Below are positions 27,290 to 37,196 of a stretch of DNA of 64,000 nucleotides, piece after piece (within the stretch, counting starts at the first letter, position 1; each line of letters starts with the position of its first letter). Under the pieces are notes generated by a model that saw nothing but the letters and a program-made list of their open reading frames with translations, was not told the DNA's origin and made no database searches. The position numbers and the translations under genes are program-made. Where the stretch lies: the NCBI GenBank assembly GCA_026415395.1, contig JAOAHD010000002.1, forward strand, positions 1 through 64,000. Direction: 5' to 3'. The DNA is from Candidatus Binatia bacterium. GTDB taxonomy: Bacteria; Desulfobacterota; Binatia; HRBIN30.

Positions 27290-27500
27290 CGGATTCGGCA
27301 TTCGCCGCTCGACACCGCTCGCCACTCGCCCGTAGCCCCCACCCCGTCCCCACGGGCGACGCATGCGTCGCCCCTCCGCACCGGAGCACGCCAGGTCGCA
27401 TGCCGGCCCCGCACCGTACCACCCGCCTCCCGGGTTCCGTGGTACGTAGGGGAAGCCCTTGTGGCTGCCCGCGTTGCCTGCCACCACAGCGCCGCTGCTT
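27290..27500. repeat. Interspersed composite repeat, copy C
   Basis: It contains CGCTCGCCACTCGCC, CCCACCCCGTCCCCACGGGC and the core GGGCGACGCATGCGTCGCCCC at 27354-27374. A second part near 27440-27495 includes AGCCCTTGTGGCTGCCCGCG. The second part matches a segment of copies D (33188-33222) and E (41860-41900). Confidence 0.75.
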
Positions 27501-28116
27501 GGCCGCGGCCAGCGTTAGTCGGCAGCGCCCCACGTTCCCTTGGGGTAGCCTCCCTGCTCGAGAGGAAGGACAGCACCATCCGTCGAGGACGCGGCTCTCT
27601 CTTCCAGCGCGAGCGTGGAAGGGAGCCGGAGAACGGCGGCCGCCCGTACACCCCCGCTCGCGATGCCCTCGACGAGGATCGTACGCCCAGCAGCGTCCCG
27701 CCGATCGAGCGCGAGAAAGCAGCCGGTCCGAGCCTTCCGACGCAGCATCCGCACGTGGATTGCTGCCGCAATCGGCCCTTGCCGCACGGGCCTCTCATCC
27801 GCGCCGGGAGGCGACCACCGGCGAAGAGCTGCGACCGGTTTTCCACTGGCTGGTGTGTGTGCTCGGCTGTCCTGTCGCGCGGCCCTCGAAGAGTGTGTCT
27901 TCAAATCCGTTCGCTCGGTTGCCTGGTCTGCATGCGGTTTGCTGTGCGGTATGCGCAAGATGCGGCGGAAGCTGAGCACGCGAATTCGACGCTTCCGCAG
28001 CTAGCGGCGTTTTTGCACCGCATCCGCTGTGTCGAAAATCACTTACAGCGACGCGCCGAGCACTCACAGGAGTTGGTACAGCGTTGGCTTTCCCCGCGCC
28101 GCACTAGGGAAGGGTC
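27501..28116. other. Gene-less stretch
   Basis: This stretch between the repeat and the matrixin start has open frames on both strands, including one of 430 codons that runs into the protease gene. They have repeat-like Arg/Pro/Ser/Ala composition, no good start sites and no family resemblance. It presumably holds the protease promoter near its 3' end; I see no clear regulatory element. Confidence 0.35.
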
Positions 28117-30183
28117 ATGGACAACAACTGTGGAAGGCGGTTCGGGTCGGTTCTACTCGGTTTGCTTTTGCTCGCCTTGCCATGCTGGGCGACAATTTTG
28201 GTTTACGACAACGATGCCGAGCTTGCCGCGCAATCGGATGCCGTCGTGCTCGGCAAAGTGTCCGCAGTCGTTCCCGAGTACACGCCGGAAACTAACAGCG
28301 TGCGCACGCGGGTGAGCGTCGCCGTACAAGCGGTGGTTGCGGGTCGCCTGCAACAGGAGAGCATCGAGCTCAGCGAGTTCGGGGGAGCAGTGCCAGGACT
28401 GCAGGAAGAGGTGTTCGGCACGCCCGAGTATCGTGTGGGCGAGCGCGTGCTCGTATTTGTCCAACGCGGCGACCAGGGCCGCTTTCGCACCACCGGCTTG
28501 GCCATGGGCAAATTCACTGTGGAGGCGACCGGCGGTGGCACTTGGGTGGCGCGGCGCAACTATCGTGGCGCCAGCGTGCTGCGCCCGCGCGCCCACCGAG
28601 TCGACCCCGCCCCCCGCGCTGAGGAACGCCCGCTTCGCGACCTGATCGCCGAGGCGCAGGAGGTGTTTGCCGCGCGCGGAGAGATACCGGCGCAAGTGGA
28701 ATTGCCACCCCCGGAGGATACCGAACTCGATTACTCCGCCCCGTTTTCGCTTTTAGGGAATGGTCGTTGGTTCGAGGCCGACTGGGGAGAACCGGTTTCT
28801 TTTTGGATCGATCGCCGCGGGCTCCAGGCCTTGGGTCCGGCAGCGACCGAAGATGTCGTGCGCGCCGCCATGGCGGCGTGGAGCGACGTGCCGGGCTCGT
28901 TGCTCGTCCTGCAAGTAGCAGGCTCGATCGAGCCCCAACCTTTCGCGCCTTGCGACGGGCCGACGCGGATCGTGTTCGACGACCCGTTTGGCGAGCTCGC
29001 CAACCCGATGAACTGCCGTGGCATCCTCGCCGTCGGTGGGTATTGTACGAAGTCTGCCACCATGTGGCACAGCGGCATGGTCTTTTCCGCTATCGACCTC
29101 GGCAAGATTGTGTTCAACGATGGCTTCGAGGGCTGTGGCATCTGGACGGCGTGCAACGCCGCCGAGGTCGCCACCCACGAGCTCGGCCACACAATTGGGC
29201 TTGGGCACTCGGTAGACCAGCACGCAACCATGTCGCCGTACGCCAACTTCGATGGGCGCTGCGCCGCTCTCACTCAGGACGACATCGACGGTCTGCTGTT
29301 TCTTTACGGTGAGCCGTTGCCCGACGTGGTCCTGCCTCCGCGTGCGCCGGTGACGTTGCGGATTCCCGCGGGGGAAACGGCGGCCAGCAAGGAGGTGGCG
29401 CTGCAGATTCGCAACCCCGACCGCCTGCCCGCGAATGCCACCATGGAAGCCCGGCTCGTCGTGACAGACGGCACCTGCCCAAAAGGCACCGTGCAAGCTG
29501 TCGATACGGATGCAAAGGCCGCTGGATTTCAAGACACTGTGGTGCTCCGCTCGAGACAAACACTGACCGCACGGGTGCTTCTCGCCGCAAACCGTGACAA
29601 TGTGACCACTCCCTCTGGCCGCAGTGCGCAGCGATGCGCGCTGGAGGCGACGGTGATGCCGACGGCGAGCGGCGGGCAGGACCGCACCCCCCGCAACAAC
29701 AGCGCCACGCTGGTGGTCGACCTCCGCGATGACAATGATGCCACCGCCGTACGTACGCAGGCAGTTGCGGAAACGGCGCTGGTACCACTGTCGCCGCTGC
29801 GCATTGTCCTGCCCAAAGATATGCAGTTTGTCATGCGTTCGGTGCGCGTGCGGGTGCGGAATCTGGACCAGGGCACGACAGCGCCGCGCAGCGTGAGTGT
29901 CAGTGTCGACGCAAGCGATTGCCCGGTGGGCACCGTCGCCGGCTGGGACCTCGTACCGGATGTGCCCGGCGATCAAAGCACAGCGCCGATCGCGCCGGGC
30001 AAAACCCTCCTGGGCGAGCTACTGCTCGCCCCATCTCCATCCACCATCGCCACGCCCAATCAACGCTCGCCATTTCGCTGCACACTATGGATCGAGGCGA
30101 GCGCCGCTGAGGGCGAAAGCAACCTGTCCGATAACCGCATCCCGCTTATCTTGGACCTCGTTGACGCTGGCGACGCCCGCTAA
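28117..30183 (+). CDS. Secreted matrixin-like zinc metalloprotease
   Basis: A 688-residue protein with a Sec signal (hydrophobic 12-24, CWA|TILVYDND). An N-terminal domain (about 25-210) precedes a metzincin domain with the zinc motif HELGHTIGLGHS at 354-365 (His354, Glu355, His358, His364). It is followed by the Met-turn ATMSPYANFDG. C-terminally (about 415-688) come two similar Ig-like beta domains with Cys pairs. This fits peptidase family M10A/matrixin. It is probably an exported protease acting on extracellular protein. No dedicated secretion genes are adjacent. Confidence 0.82.
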   Translation: MDNNCGRRFGSVLLGLLLLALPCWATILVYDNDAELAAQSDAVVLGKVSAVVPEYTPETNSVRTRVSVAVQAVVAGRLQQESIELSEFGGAVPGLQEEVFGTPEYRVGERVLVFVQRGDQGRFRTTGLAMGKFTVEATGGGTWVARRNYRGASVLRPRAHRVDPAPRAEERPLRDLIAEAQEVFAARGEIPAQVELPPPEDTELDYSAPFSLLGNGRWFEADWGEPVSFWIDRRGLQALGPAATEDVVRAAMAAWSDVPGSLLVLQVAGSIEPQPFAPCDGPTRIVFDDPFGELANPMNCRGILAVGGYCTKSATMWHSGMVFSAIDLGKIVFNDGFEGCGIWTACNAAEVATHELGHTIGLGHSVDQHATMSPYANFDGRCAALTQDDIDGLLFLYGEPLPDVVLPPRAPVTLRIPAGETAASKEVALQIRNPDRLPANATMEARLVVTDGTCPKGTVQAVDTDAKAAGFQDTVVLRSRQTLTARVLLAANRDNVTTPSGRSAQRCALEATVMPTASGGQDRTPRNNSATLVVDLRDDNDATAVRTQAVAETALVPLSPLRIVLPKDMQFVMRSVRVRVRNLDQGTTAPRSVSVSVDASDCPVGTVAGWDLVPDVPGDQSTAPIAPGKTLLGELLLAPSPSTIATPNQRSPFRCTLWIEASAAEGESNLSDNRIPLILDLVDAGDAR

Positions 30184-30324
30184 AGCCGCGCAGGCGGCAC
30201 CGGCTTGCGGTTCCGTGCGCGGCGCGTGCCCAGGCCGGGCACCACGCGTGTGCGCATGGTATACATCGGGGCCATGCACAAATCGTGGCCCGCGCTGCGC
30301 GGTGGCCACGAGCGGAGGAGAACA

Positions 30325-31143
30325 GTGGCAACGACGGTAACGACCTTTCTCGAAATGATGCGCCTGGAGTCGCACGGACCCGACACCTACGTCGGTGCCG
30401 GACCGAGCTACCCGTGGGGTGGGTTGTACGGAGGGCAAATCGTTGCCCAGGCACTTCGGGCCGCAGCACTGACGGTGGAGCCGCGCTACCTCGTGCATTC
30501 GCTGCATGCGTATTTCATCCGCCGCGGCGATGCGACCGAACCGATCCGCCTCGAGGTGCAGCGGATCCGCGACGGACGCACCTTTGTCACCCGCCACGTG
30601 GTGGCGCGGCAAGCTGCTGGCGCCATCCTCAACCTAGCGGCGTCGTTTCACATTCCCGAGGAAGGTGTGGACATTCAGGTGGAGCACATGCCCGAAGTGC
30701 CCGCGCCGGAAACCCTCCCGAACGACACCTGGAGCGCGCTCATCGATCGTGCCTTCGTGGACCAGCGACGACTGCGCGGTACGGTGGCGGCCTGGATGCG
30801 GTTAACCGAAAAGCTGCCGGACGACGCGATCGTGCACGCGTGCGCGCTGGCATATCTGTCCGACGATCTGCCCACCGATGCCGTCATCAGCGTGCACCCC
30901 GAGTACCGCGGGCGCGGCCCGCAGTACCGCACGTTTTGGTCGGCAAGCCTCGATCACGCTATTTGGTTCCACCGGCCAGTGCAAGCAGACCAGTGGCATT
31001 TGCACGAGTTTACTTGCCGCGGTTTGATGGGCACGCGCGGACTTTCCACTGGTGCGATCTTCGATCGCGACGGCCGGCAAGTGGCCACGGTGTCGCAAGA
31101 GGTGCTCGTGCGCTTGCACCGCGAACGAGGAACGGAACGCTAG
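30325..31143 (+). CDS. tesB: Acyl-CoA thioesterase II
   Basis: A 272-residue double-hotdog thioesterase hydrolysing acyl-CoA to free acid and CoA. Motifs are GGLYGGQIVAQALRAA near residues 31-46, the RDGRTFVTRHV strand, LDHAIWFHRP with the catalytic Asp, WHLHEF, and SQEVLVR at the end. The length is slightly under E. coli TesB (286). The start at the GTG 30325 is set by GGAGGAG just upstream; the 40-codon upstream frame lacks resemblance. A strong hairpin follows the stop. Confidence 0.93.
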   Translation: MATTVTTFLEMMRLESHGPDTYVGAGPSYPWGGLYGGQIVAQALRAAALTVEPRYLVHSLHAYFIRRGDATEPIRLEVQRIRDGRTFVTRHVVARQAAGAILNLAASFHIPEEGVDIQVEHMPEVPAPETLPNDTWSALIDRAFVDQRRLRGTVAAWMRLTEKLPDDAIVHACALAYLSDDLPTDAVISVHPEYRGRGPQYRTFWSASLDHAIWFHRPVQADQWHLHEFTCRGLMGTRGLSTGAIFDRDGRQVATVSQEVLVRLHRERGTER

Positions 31144-31149
31144 CGGCTG

Positions 31150-31184
31150 GCGGCGTCCGTCCCGCAAGTCGGGGCGGACGCCGC
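31150..31184. terminator. GC-rich hairpin between tesB and tRNA-Gly
   Basis: A 14-bp stem (10 bp of perfect GCGGCGTCCG / CGGACGCCGC, then TCCC/GGGG with a G-T pair) encloses a 7-base loop GCAAGTC. It begins 6 bases after the tesB stop and 5 bases beyond the tRNA 3' end on the opposite strand. Neither side has a run of T, so it may act with Rho or as a bidirectional end structure. Confidence 0.5.
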
Positions 31185-31189
31185 TGGAG

Positions 31190-31261
<72 letters not shown>

Positions 31262-31490
31262 ATGCGCACCTGATGACACTTTCCGGTTACGGAAATTCCG
31301 CGGGCGTGTCAACGACCCACACTCGCTACGCGCCCATCCGCTCGGGCCAATTTCGCCGGCCTGAAACCAGGTGCCAACAACCCCTGCTGCATTCACCCAC
31401 CGGTCCGTCGCTCGCGCAAATGCGCGGCCGCACCGCGGTCCTTGCGGGTGCGACACGGCCACCGCACTGCACCGGAATTCGCGGCGGTCG

Positions 31491-32390
31491 TCATGCCGAT
31501 GCAGTGGCGCGAACGAAGTTCAATACCACCTCTGCCAACTCTTCGCCCTTGTCCTCCTGGAGGAAGTGGCCGGCTCCGCGAATGGTTGTGTGTGGCTGCC
31601 CGGCTGCACCCGGGATCAGCGCCTGCAAAAGCTGCTCTGCGCCGCGAGTGATCGGGTCTTGGTCGCTGAAGGCGGTGAGGAACGGCTTCTTCCAGCGCCG
31701 CAACGCCCCCCATGCCTTGCGATTGGACCCCGACGCAGGATCGTCCGGCCGTGTGGGCACCAACAGGGGAAACTGTCGCGCCCCCGCTTTGTAGCGCTCG
31801 TCGGGAAAGGGCGCTTCGTACGCAGCAATCACCTCGGGGGCGAGTGTAGTGACACAACCCATTTGAATGATCTGCCCGATCGGCAGCTCGGGCGCCTCTT
31901 GCGAAAACTTTTGCCAAGTAAAAAAGGCTGGGGGCATTGGCTGATCGCCCGTGGGCAAGAAGGTGTTTGCGGCAACCACGCGGTCGAACCGGTGGCCGTG
32001 CTCGGCCACGAGTCGCAAGCCGATGAGCCCGCCCCAGTCTTGGCACACCAGCGTGATGTGGTCGAGATCGAGCGCACAGATGAAGCCGAGCATCCAGTCG
32101 ACGTGGCGCTGGTAGGTGTGATCCTCGCGCCGTGCGGGCTTGTCCGAGCGGCCAAAGCCCACCAAATCGGGCGCCACCACCCGCAAGCCACCAGCAACGA
32201 GGATCGGGATCATCTTGCGGTGCAGGTACGACCACGAAGGCTCGCCGTGCAGGAGCAGCACTGGGGCGGCGCTGCGCGGGCCTTCGTGCACATAATGGAT
32301 CCGCACCCCATCCACCTCGACGTAACGCGGCGGAAACGGGTAGCCGGGCAGGTTTGCAAAGCGTTCGTCGGGGGTGCGCAGGATCTCCAT
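31491..32390 (-). CDS. dhmA: Haloalkane dehalogenase, subfamily I (DhlA/DhmA-like)
   Basis: This enzyme hydrolyses carbon-halogen bonds in haloalkanes. It is a 299-residue alpha/beta hydrolase with HGEPSWSYL (oxyanion, 49-57), nucleophile Asp118 with halide-binding Trp119 (VCQDWGG), a second Trp at 159 in the cap (FFTWQ), acid Asp245 (FSDQDP) and His275 (GAGHFLQED). The paired Trp residues and the placing of the acid after the cap define subfamily I. The start at 32390 is chosen because AAAGGAG lies just upstream. The natural substrate may be a natural halogenated compound or a different ester. It is divergent from the HNH gene. Confidence 0.87.
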   Translation of the reverse strand: MEILRTPDERFANLPGYPFPPRYVEVDGVRIHYVHEGPRSAAPVLLLHGEPSWSYLHRKMIPILVAGGLRVVAPDLVGFGRSDKPARREDHTYQRHVDWMLGFICALDLDHITLVCQDWGGLIGLRLVAEHGHRFDRVVAANTFLPTGDQPMPPAFFTWQKFSQEAPELPIGQIIQMGCVTTLAPEVIAAYEAPFPDERYKAGARQFPLLVPTRPDDPASGSNRKAWGALRRWKKPFLTAFSDQDPITRGAEQLLQALIPGAAGQPHTTIRGAGHFLQEDKGEELAEVVLNFVRATASA

Positions 32391-32471
32391 TGGGGGTCTC
32401 CTTTCCACTGCTTTTTTGCGCCGCTGGCGAACGATAAAACAAGCCTACCTGCGAACGATAGGGCGTTCTTC

Positions 32472-32858
32472 ATGGCGTCTTCCAAACATAAACCGCGCGA
32501 TCGCCGGCGAAGTCGAGGCCGTGGGCAGCCGAGCTTTGCCCCTGAGGATTGGGGCATGCTCGCGGCGGAGGGTTTTTCTGTCGCCCCCACTGCCGAGGAG
32601 ATCCAGCGCGAACGCAACAAAGCGCGCGAGCTGCGTGCCTCGCAGTGGTGGAAGCGCAAGCGAGCCAAAGGCATTTGCCACTACTGCGGGCGGAAGTTTC
32701 CACCGCAGGAGCTCACCATGGATCACCTCGTGCCGCTCGCTCGCGGGGGGCGTTCCACCAAGGGCAACCTCGTGCCCGCCTGCAAGGAGTGCAACACGAA
32801 GAAGAAGTATCTGTTGGCCTTCGAATTCACCCCCGGAGCCTCCGGCGACGAGCCCTAG
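32472..32858 (+). CDS. HNH endonuclease domain protein
   Basis: A 128-residue protein with a basic N-terminus (KHKPRDRRRSRGRG). The C-terminal zinc-binding HNH domain reads CHYCGRKF (two Cys), MDHLVPLARGG (catalytic His), GNLVPACKECN (Asn and two Cys). This CxxC...DH...N...CxxC layout matches the HNH family widespread in bacteria (McrA-like, 5-methylcytosine restriction or general nuclease). The ATG at 32472 is the only plausible start; the long upstream open frame is on the antisense side of the dehalogenase. Its targets are unknown. Confidence 0.87.
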   Translation: MASSKHKPRDRRRSRGRGQPSFAPEDWGMLAAEGFSVAPTAEEIQRERNKARELRASQWWKRKRAKGICHYCGRKFPPQELTMDHLVPLARGGRSTKGNLVPACKECNTKKKYLLAFEFTPGASGDEP

Positions 32859-32861
32859 CCT

Positions 32862-32888
32862 CCCTAGCCCCCCTGCGGGGGGCTAGGG
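32862..32888 (+). terminator. GC hairpin after HNH gene
   Basis: Perfect inverted arms CCCTAGCCCCCC/GGGGGGCTAGGG flank a TGC loop, starting 3 bases after the stop. There is no T-tract, so termination is plausible but unproven. Confidence 0.45.
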
Positions 32889-32939
32889 GGCGTGCTCGTC
32901 GTGCTGCGAATGCATGTGGGGGCGGCATGTACAGCGCAC

Positions 32940-33000
32940 CAAGAGAATCTCCCTCTCCCCCGGGAGGGGGGAGAGGGAGACAGGGTGAGAGGGCGCCCCC
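32940..33000. repeat. CT/GA-rich palindromic repeat
   Basis: The stretch TCTCCCTCTCCCCCGGGAGG and its mirror GGGGGAGAGGGAGA form a long hairpin, followed by CAGGGTGAGAGGGCGCCCCC. A related unit occurs at 53760-53910. It is a second interspersed repeat type, distinct from the GGCGACGC family. Confidence 0.7.
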
Positions 33001-33059
33001 GCGCCACCTAGCACGGTGCTGCGCTGGCGTTGGTGCGCGGTCACAAGATGCAAAGCACA

Positions 33060-33360
33060 CGTTTCCCATTCGCCATTCGCTCTTTCTCCCGCCTGTCGCT
33101 ACTCGCTGGTAGCCCCCACCCCGTCCCCACCGGCGACGCGTGCGTCGCCCCTACGGGTTGCGTTGCTTTGGAAAGATTCGGTCGCGGCGTGCTGGCCGGC
33201 AACGAGGGCAGCCACAAGGGCCACCCCTACGATTGGGTTGGTGCGGCGTAGCAAGACGGCCACGCGCGTTGCACCGGTGGCAACACCATCGCGAATCCGC
33301 GCGTTCCCCGTCCGCCCTTCGCCATCTCCCGCCACTCGCCACTTGCCCCAAGCGGGTCGC
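33060..33360. repeat. Interspersed composite repeat, copy D
   Basis: It contains the CATTCGCTCTTTCTCCCGCC-type segment, CCCCACCCCGTCCCCACC, the core at 33131-33154 (CGGCGACGCGTGCGTCGCCC), then GGCAACGAGGGCAGCCACAA. A conserved module follows from 33236 (GTTGGTGCGGCGTAGCAAGA) to GCAACACCATCGCGAATCCG and CGCCACTCGCCACTTGCC. The last module matches copies E, F and H. Confidence 0.8.
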
Positions 33361-33410
33361 TTGCCGCTGGTGGACAGGGGCGCGGCGAACATTCATAGTG
33401 AGCCTTCGTC

Positions 33411-35714
33411 ATGCACCGGTTGTCGATGAGATTCGTGCTGTTCGCCGCGCTATTGGTCGGCTCGGCCCTGGCCGCAGAATTTCCCCAAATTCAGCTCCCG
33501 GGGGCGAAGCCGCTCCCGCCCGAGTTGCGCCAGCAACTGTGGCAGGCCTGGGAGGCGGCTGGAAAGCCAATGCACTCGCAGCACCGCCGTCCGGATGGCC
33601 GCCCGCAGTACTTGAATCGGCTGATACTGGCCGCCAACCCGTACCTGCGGTTGCACGCGCAAAACCCGGTCGACTGGTACCCGTGGGGTGAGGAGGCGCT
33701 GCAGCGGGCGCGCAAGGAGAACAAACCGATCTTCCTCTCCATCGGCTACTCCACCTGCCACTGGTGCCACGTGATGGAGGAAGAGAGTTTCGACAACGAG
33801 GAGATCGCGCGGCTCCTGAACGGCGACTTCGTGTGCATCAAGGTCGACCGCGAAGAACGGCCCGACCTGGATGCGGTGTACATCGCCGCGGTGCAACGCC
33901 TCACAGGCAACGCAGGCTGGCCGCTGACAGTGTTTCTCACCCCCGAGGGTGAACCATTTTACGGCGGCACGTATTTTCCGCCCGAGGACGTAGCCGGCCG
34001 CCCAGGCATGAAGCGACTGCTGGCGACCGTGAGTAACTCCTGGAAAAACCAGCAGCAGGCAGCGCGCGACGCCGCCGCCTCGCTCCGCGATGCGTTGCGC
34101 GCTGCCGGCCCGCAACCCGGGTCTGCACTCGACGAAGTTGTGCTGCGGCGCGCCGCCGTGCACGCCACCCAGCTTTTCGATGCGACCAACGGCGGCTTCG
34201 GCAGGGCGCCGAAGTTTCCCCAGCCGCACATCGTGCAATTTCTGCTGCGCTACTATGCGCGCACAGGCGACACCGCCGCGCGCCACATGGCCCTGTACAC
34301 GCTGAAAAAAATGAGCCAGGGAGGCATCCACGATCTCCTCGGCGGAGGCTTCCATCGCTACGCCACCGATGCCGCGTGGCGCGTGCCGCACTACGAAAAG
34401 ATGTTGGTGGATCAGGCCACCATTGCCCGCGCCTACATCGAAGCCGCGCTCGCGCTGCCGAGCGCGGAGTACATCGGCACCGCCGTCGATACGCTGGAGT
34501 ACGCGCTGCGGGATTTGCAGGCGCCTTCCGGGGCGTTTTTCACTGCGGAGGATGCCCAGAGCGGCGGCCAAGAGGGAACGTTTTACCTGTGGACGAGGGA
34601 CGAGATCCTCGACGCTGTGGGGGCGGAGGACGGACCGTGGGTGGCTGACCTGTTCGGCCTCACATCGCCCGACGCCCGGTTGCCGTTGGCCGTGCCAGTG
34701 GCGGCGGATGAATTCTTCCAGCAACGGGGGATGGACAAGAAAGCGGCGGCTGCCAAGCTCGATAAAATCCGCAACGCGTTGCTCGCGGCCCGCGCCCGGA
34801 GGCCGCGCCCAGCGCGCGACGAGAAGATTCTGGCAAGCTGGAACGGCTTGATGATTGCCGCTTTGGCCGAGGCCGGCGGGCGATGGAACAAGGCCGAGTA
34901 CCTCGCCGCGGCCGAGCGAGCAGCCAACTGGATCCTGAGCAACATGCGGCCGAGCGGTAGGCTGCGCCACAGTTGGTACCGCGGCCAGTTAGGGAACCAT
35001 GCGTACCTGGAAGACTACGCCTACCTGAGCCTCGGGTTGTTCGAGTTGTTCAAAGCCACGGGCGAGTCGCGCTGGCTCAAGGAAGCCGACGGAATGCTGG
35101 CGGCCATGCTCGAGCGGTTTTGGGACAAGCAACACAACACCCTCCGTTACACGAGCACGGATCACGAGGCGCTCTTTGCCGGGCCGTGGCCGTTGGAAGA
35201 TGCGGCCATGCCGGCCGCACACTCCGTGGCCGCCGAGGTACTCCTGCGCTGTGGACACCTTTTGCATAACAAAGTGTACCAGGAGAGCGGCTACAACATA
35301 CTCCGCGCCAATGGGGCAGACATCGCCAAGGCACCCACAGCCTATGCCTACGCGGTGATGGCCTTGGACTTCGCGCTCGGCCCGCGACAAGAAATCGTGG
35401 TCGTGGGTCCGCGGCAGCAACCAGAAACGGCTGCGTTGTGGAAGATTGCGCAGCAAACCTACTTGCCGCGGGCAGTGACGGTGTTGCACGACCCGCGCGA
35501 CGAAGGCCTGCGCACGTTGTTGCCGTTTTTGGCGCGGCAGCCCATGCAGCACCGGAAGCCCACTGCGTACGTGTGCGAAAACTTCACCTGCAAGTTGCCG
35601 GTGAGCGAGCCGGCGAAACTCGTGGAGCAACTGGCCGCCCTGCAAGGCGGGCTCGCAAAGTCCACGCCGGCGACTTCACCGCAATGGTCGCTGCCAACGC
35701 TGAGCAGCCGGTGA
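33411..35714 (+). CDS. DUF255 / thioredoxin-like and six-hairpin protein (YyaL/SPATA20 family) with signal peptide
   Basis: A 767-residue protein. The DUF255 thioredoxin-like domain (about 60-240) carries CHWC at 116-119 in [15 protein letters not shown]. It is followed by a long alpha/alpha toroid related to glycosidases and N-acylglucosamine epimerases ([25 protein letters not shown]-like [26 protein letters not shown]). This is the YyaL/SPATA20 family, whose function is unclear. Here the N-terminus has a signal peptide ([17 protein letters not shown]), implying export. A second ATG at 33426 would give the same signal. No partner genes are adjacent. Confidence 0.85.
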   Translation: MHRLSMRFVLFAALLVGSALAAEFPQIQLPGAKPLPPELRQQLWQAWEAAGKPMHSQHRRPDGRPQYLNRLILAANPYLRLHAQNPVDWYPWGEEALQRARKENKPIFLSIGYSTCHWCHVMEEESFDNEEIARLLNGDFVCIKVDREERPDLDAVYIAAVQRLTGNAGWPLTVFLTPEGEPFYGGTYFPPEDVAGRPGMKRLLATVSNSWKNQQQAARDAAASLRDALRAAGPQPGSALDEVVLRRAAVHATQLFDATNGGFGRAPKFPQPHIVQFLLRYYARTGDTAARHMALYTLKKMSQGGIHDLLGGGFHRYATDAAWRVPHYEKMLVDQATIARAYIEAALALPSAEYIGTAVDTLEYALRDLQAPSGAFFTAEDAQSGGQEGTFYLWTRDEILDAVGAEDGPWVADLFGLTSPDARLPLAVPVAADEFFQQRGMDKKAAAAKLDKIRNALLAARARRPRPARDEKILASWNGLMIAALAEAGGRWNKAEYLAAAERAANWILSNMRPSGRLRHSWYRGQLGNHAYLEDYAYLSLGLFELFKATGESRWLKEADGMLAAMLERFWDKQHNTLRYTSTDHEALFAGPWPLEDAAMPAAHSVAAEVLLRCGHLLHNKVYQESGYNILRANGADIAKAPTAYAYAVMALDFALGPRQEIVVVGPRQQPETAALWKIAQQTYLPRAVTVLHDPRDEGLRTLLPFLARQPMQHRKPTAYVCENFTCKLPVSEPAKLVEQLAALQGGLAKSTPATSPQWSLPTLSSR

Positions 35715-35856
35715 GCCCGGTGCGAGCACGCCGCCGCATTGCAAATGCAGTCGATTTGCGGAATCGGCGCCTGTCGCCGCTTCGAGCCAGCACACGGAGC
35801 GCACCCACGGCTGCCTTCGGCGACTTGAGCGATTTGTCGGTGCTGAAAACGAAACC

Positions 35857-35890
35857 GGGCACGGGGACAACTGTTGTGCGCCCCGTGCCC
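35857..35890 (-). terminator. Hairpin terminator after SGNH hydrolase gene
   Basis: A perfect 10-bp stem (GGGCACGGGG/CCCCGTGCCC, 35857-35866 with 35881-35890) contains an inner ACAAC/GTTGT pairing. On the minus strand it is followed by GGTTTCGTTTTC, weakly U-rich. It lies between the convergent DUF255 and SGNH genes. Confidence 0.6.
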
Positions 35891-35922
35891 GCTGCAAGCG
35901 AGTCCGCGTGTGGACTACCTGC

Positions 35923-37017
35923 CTACGGCGTGCCCGGGTTGTAAACGGAAAGCGCCCAGCCCATGCGCTCGTGGCCGTATTGGTTCCACACCGGGTTCTT
36001 GCCATTGACGATTTGCGAATCGCTGTAATCCGGCGCGCCCGATCCGGAGCCTGTACCTCCGATGAGCCCCAGATAAATCGTTCCGCCGATGTAGGTCGGG
36101 TGGGTGTCGTCCGACTGGATGTAATCGTAACTCGTGCTGGCATTCACCAAGTGGGTGTTGGCGTCGCGAATCGTGGACTTCAGGGTGACGGTAATCCGCT
36201 GCACGTATGCCGCTTCCGTTTCACCGGGGATGTAGCGCAAGGCGTCGCTGTCGATTTGGCCATCGTTGTTCGAGTCGTAGTCCGCGCCCATGTACTGCGC
36301 GAACACGTCGGCACAGGCGAAGCCGTAACGACGGGCGAGATCGCAAGCGCGCCAATTGCTGCGCGCTAAATACGGCAGGAATTTGTCCCGCTTGTTGATG
36401 CGCTGACCGGTGGTGGGGTCCGTGCAGTTGCTCAGCGTGTTGTCGGCGTTGTACCCGGGGTAATACAGGTTAGCGATGATTTTCAGGCGCGTGCCGGCAT
36501 ACGCGTACTGGTTGATCGCTTGCATGGCCCACTCTTGATACGTGGTGCAAGTGGCGAGCGCGTTGTCGAGCACGGAGTAGTTACAGGTACCCGTCTGCCC
36601 ACTGAAATTGCTGCGCGCCTCGAGAAAGTCATTACCGCACATCTCGAACGTCACCACGCGCGTGTTCGTGGTTTGCATGTACGAGCGCTCGGCTACGATC
36701 TTGTTGTTGTAAATATCGTCGGCCTTGGCGCCGGACTTGGTACGGCGAATCACTTCGATGTCGGCGTTCCACAACTTGGCCAAGTACTCCCCATCGACAT
36801 ACGGCGCGGCGCGTTTGGCCACTCGCGACAGCGAGCCGTAGTAGCCAGCGTAAATGGAGTCGCCATAGGCGACCACGCGGTACTTGGTTGTTGTGCCCGC
36901 ACGGTCGATCGTCCAGGAAGAATTTTGGGTCAAGGTGTTCGCCATGCTGATGCCGGCATACCCCATCACACCCGTGACGACCCCGAGCCGAAGCCATCGA
37001 ACCCACGTTCCCTTCAT
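35923..37017 (-). CDS. Secreted SGNH/GDSL hydrolase with an EF-hand-like loop
   Basis: A 364-residue exported esterase/lipase-like protein. Its hydrophobic N-terminus (VVTGVMGYAGISMA|NT) is a signal. SGNH block I is YGDSIYAG with Ser54, block III is EMCGNDF with Asn129, and block V is DDTHPTY with Asp303 and His306 (DxxH). An 11-residue Ca2+ loop DYDSNNDGQID lies at 246-256 and may stabilise the fold outside the cell. Targets could be acyl esters of lipids or polysaccharides. It stands alone, with a hairpin after the stop. Confidence 0.85.
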   Translation of the reverse strand: MKGTWVRWLRLGVVTGVMGYAGISMANTLTQNSSWTIDRAGTTTKYRVVAYGDSIYAGYYGSLSRVAKRAAPYVDGEYLAKLWNADIEVIRRTKSGAKADDIYNNKIVAERSYMQTTNTRVVTFEMCGNDFLEARSNFSGQTGTCNYSVLDNALATCTTYQEWAMQAINQYAYAGTRLKIIANLYYPGYNADNTLSNCTDPTTGQRINKRDKFLPYLARSNWRACDLARRYGFACADVFAQYMGADYDSNNDGQIDSDALRYIPGETEAAYVQRITVTLKSTIRDANTHLVNASTSYDYIQSDDTHPTYIGGTIYLGLIGGTGSGSGAPDYSDSQIVNGKNPVWNQYGHERMGWALSVYNPGTP

Positions 37018-37196
37018 CGTTACCCTCCCTTCGGTTGTCGCTTCGCAAGCGAAGGCTGCGCGGCGCTACCACACTTTGGCTAGGCAGTGCAAGACTATTT
37101 GCCGCAAAACGGAGCCCCGCCTGCAGGCCCATCCCTTCCGGATACGCCTGGGCACCAGCACACGTCCGGCGCCGCCGCTGGCCACCAGGATCGTGC

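Noticed and set aside
27023-28315. A 430-codon plus-strand open frame running into the matrixin start
   Set aside because: It overlaps the SnoaL-like gene start, reads through the repeat family and a different frame of the protease, and shows no protein-like composition.
31371-32471. N-terminal extension of the HNH gene
   Set aside because: It lies antisense to the haloalkane dehalogenase; the true start is ATG 32472.
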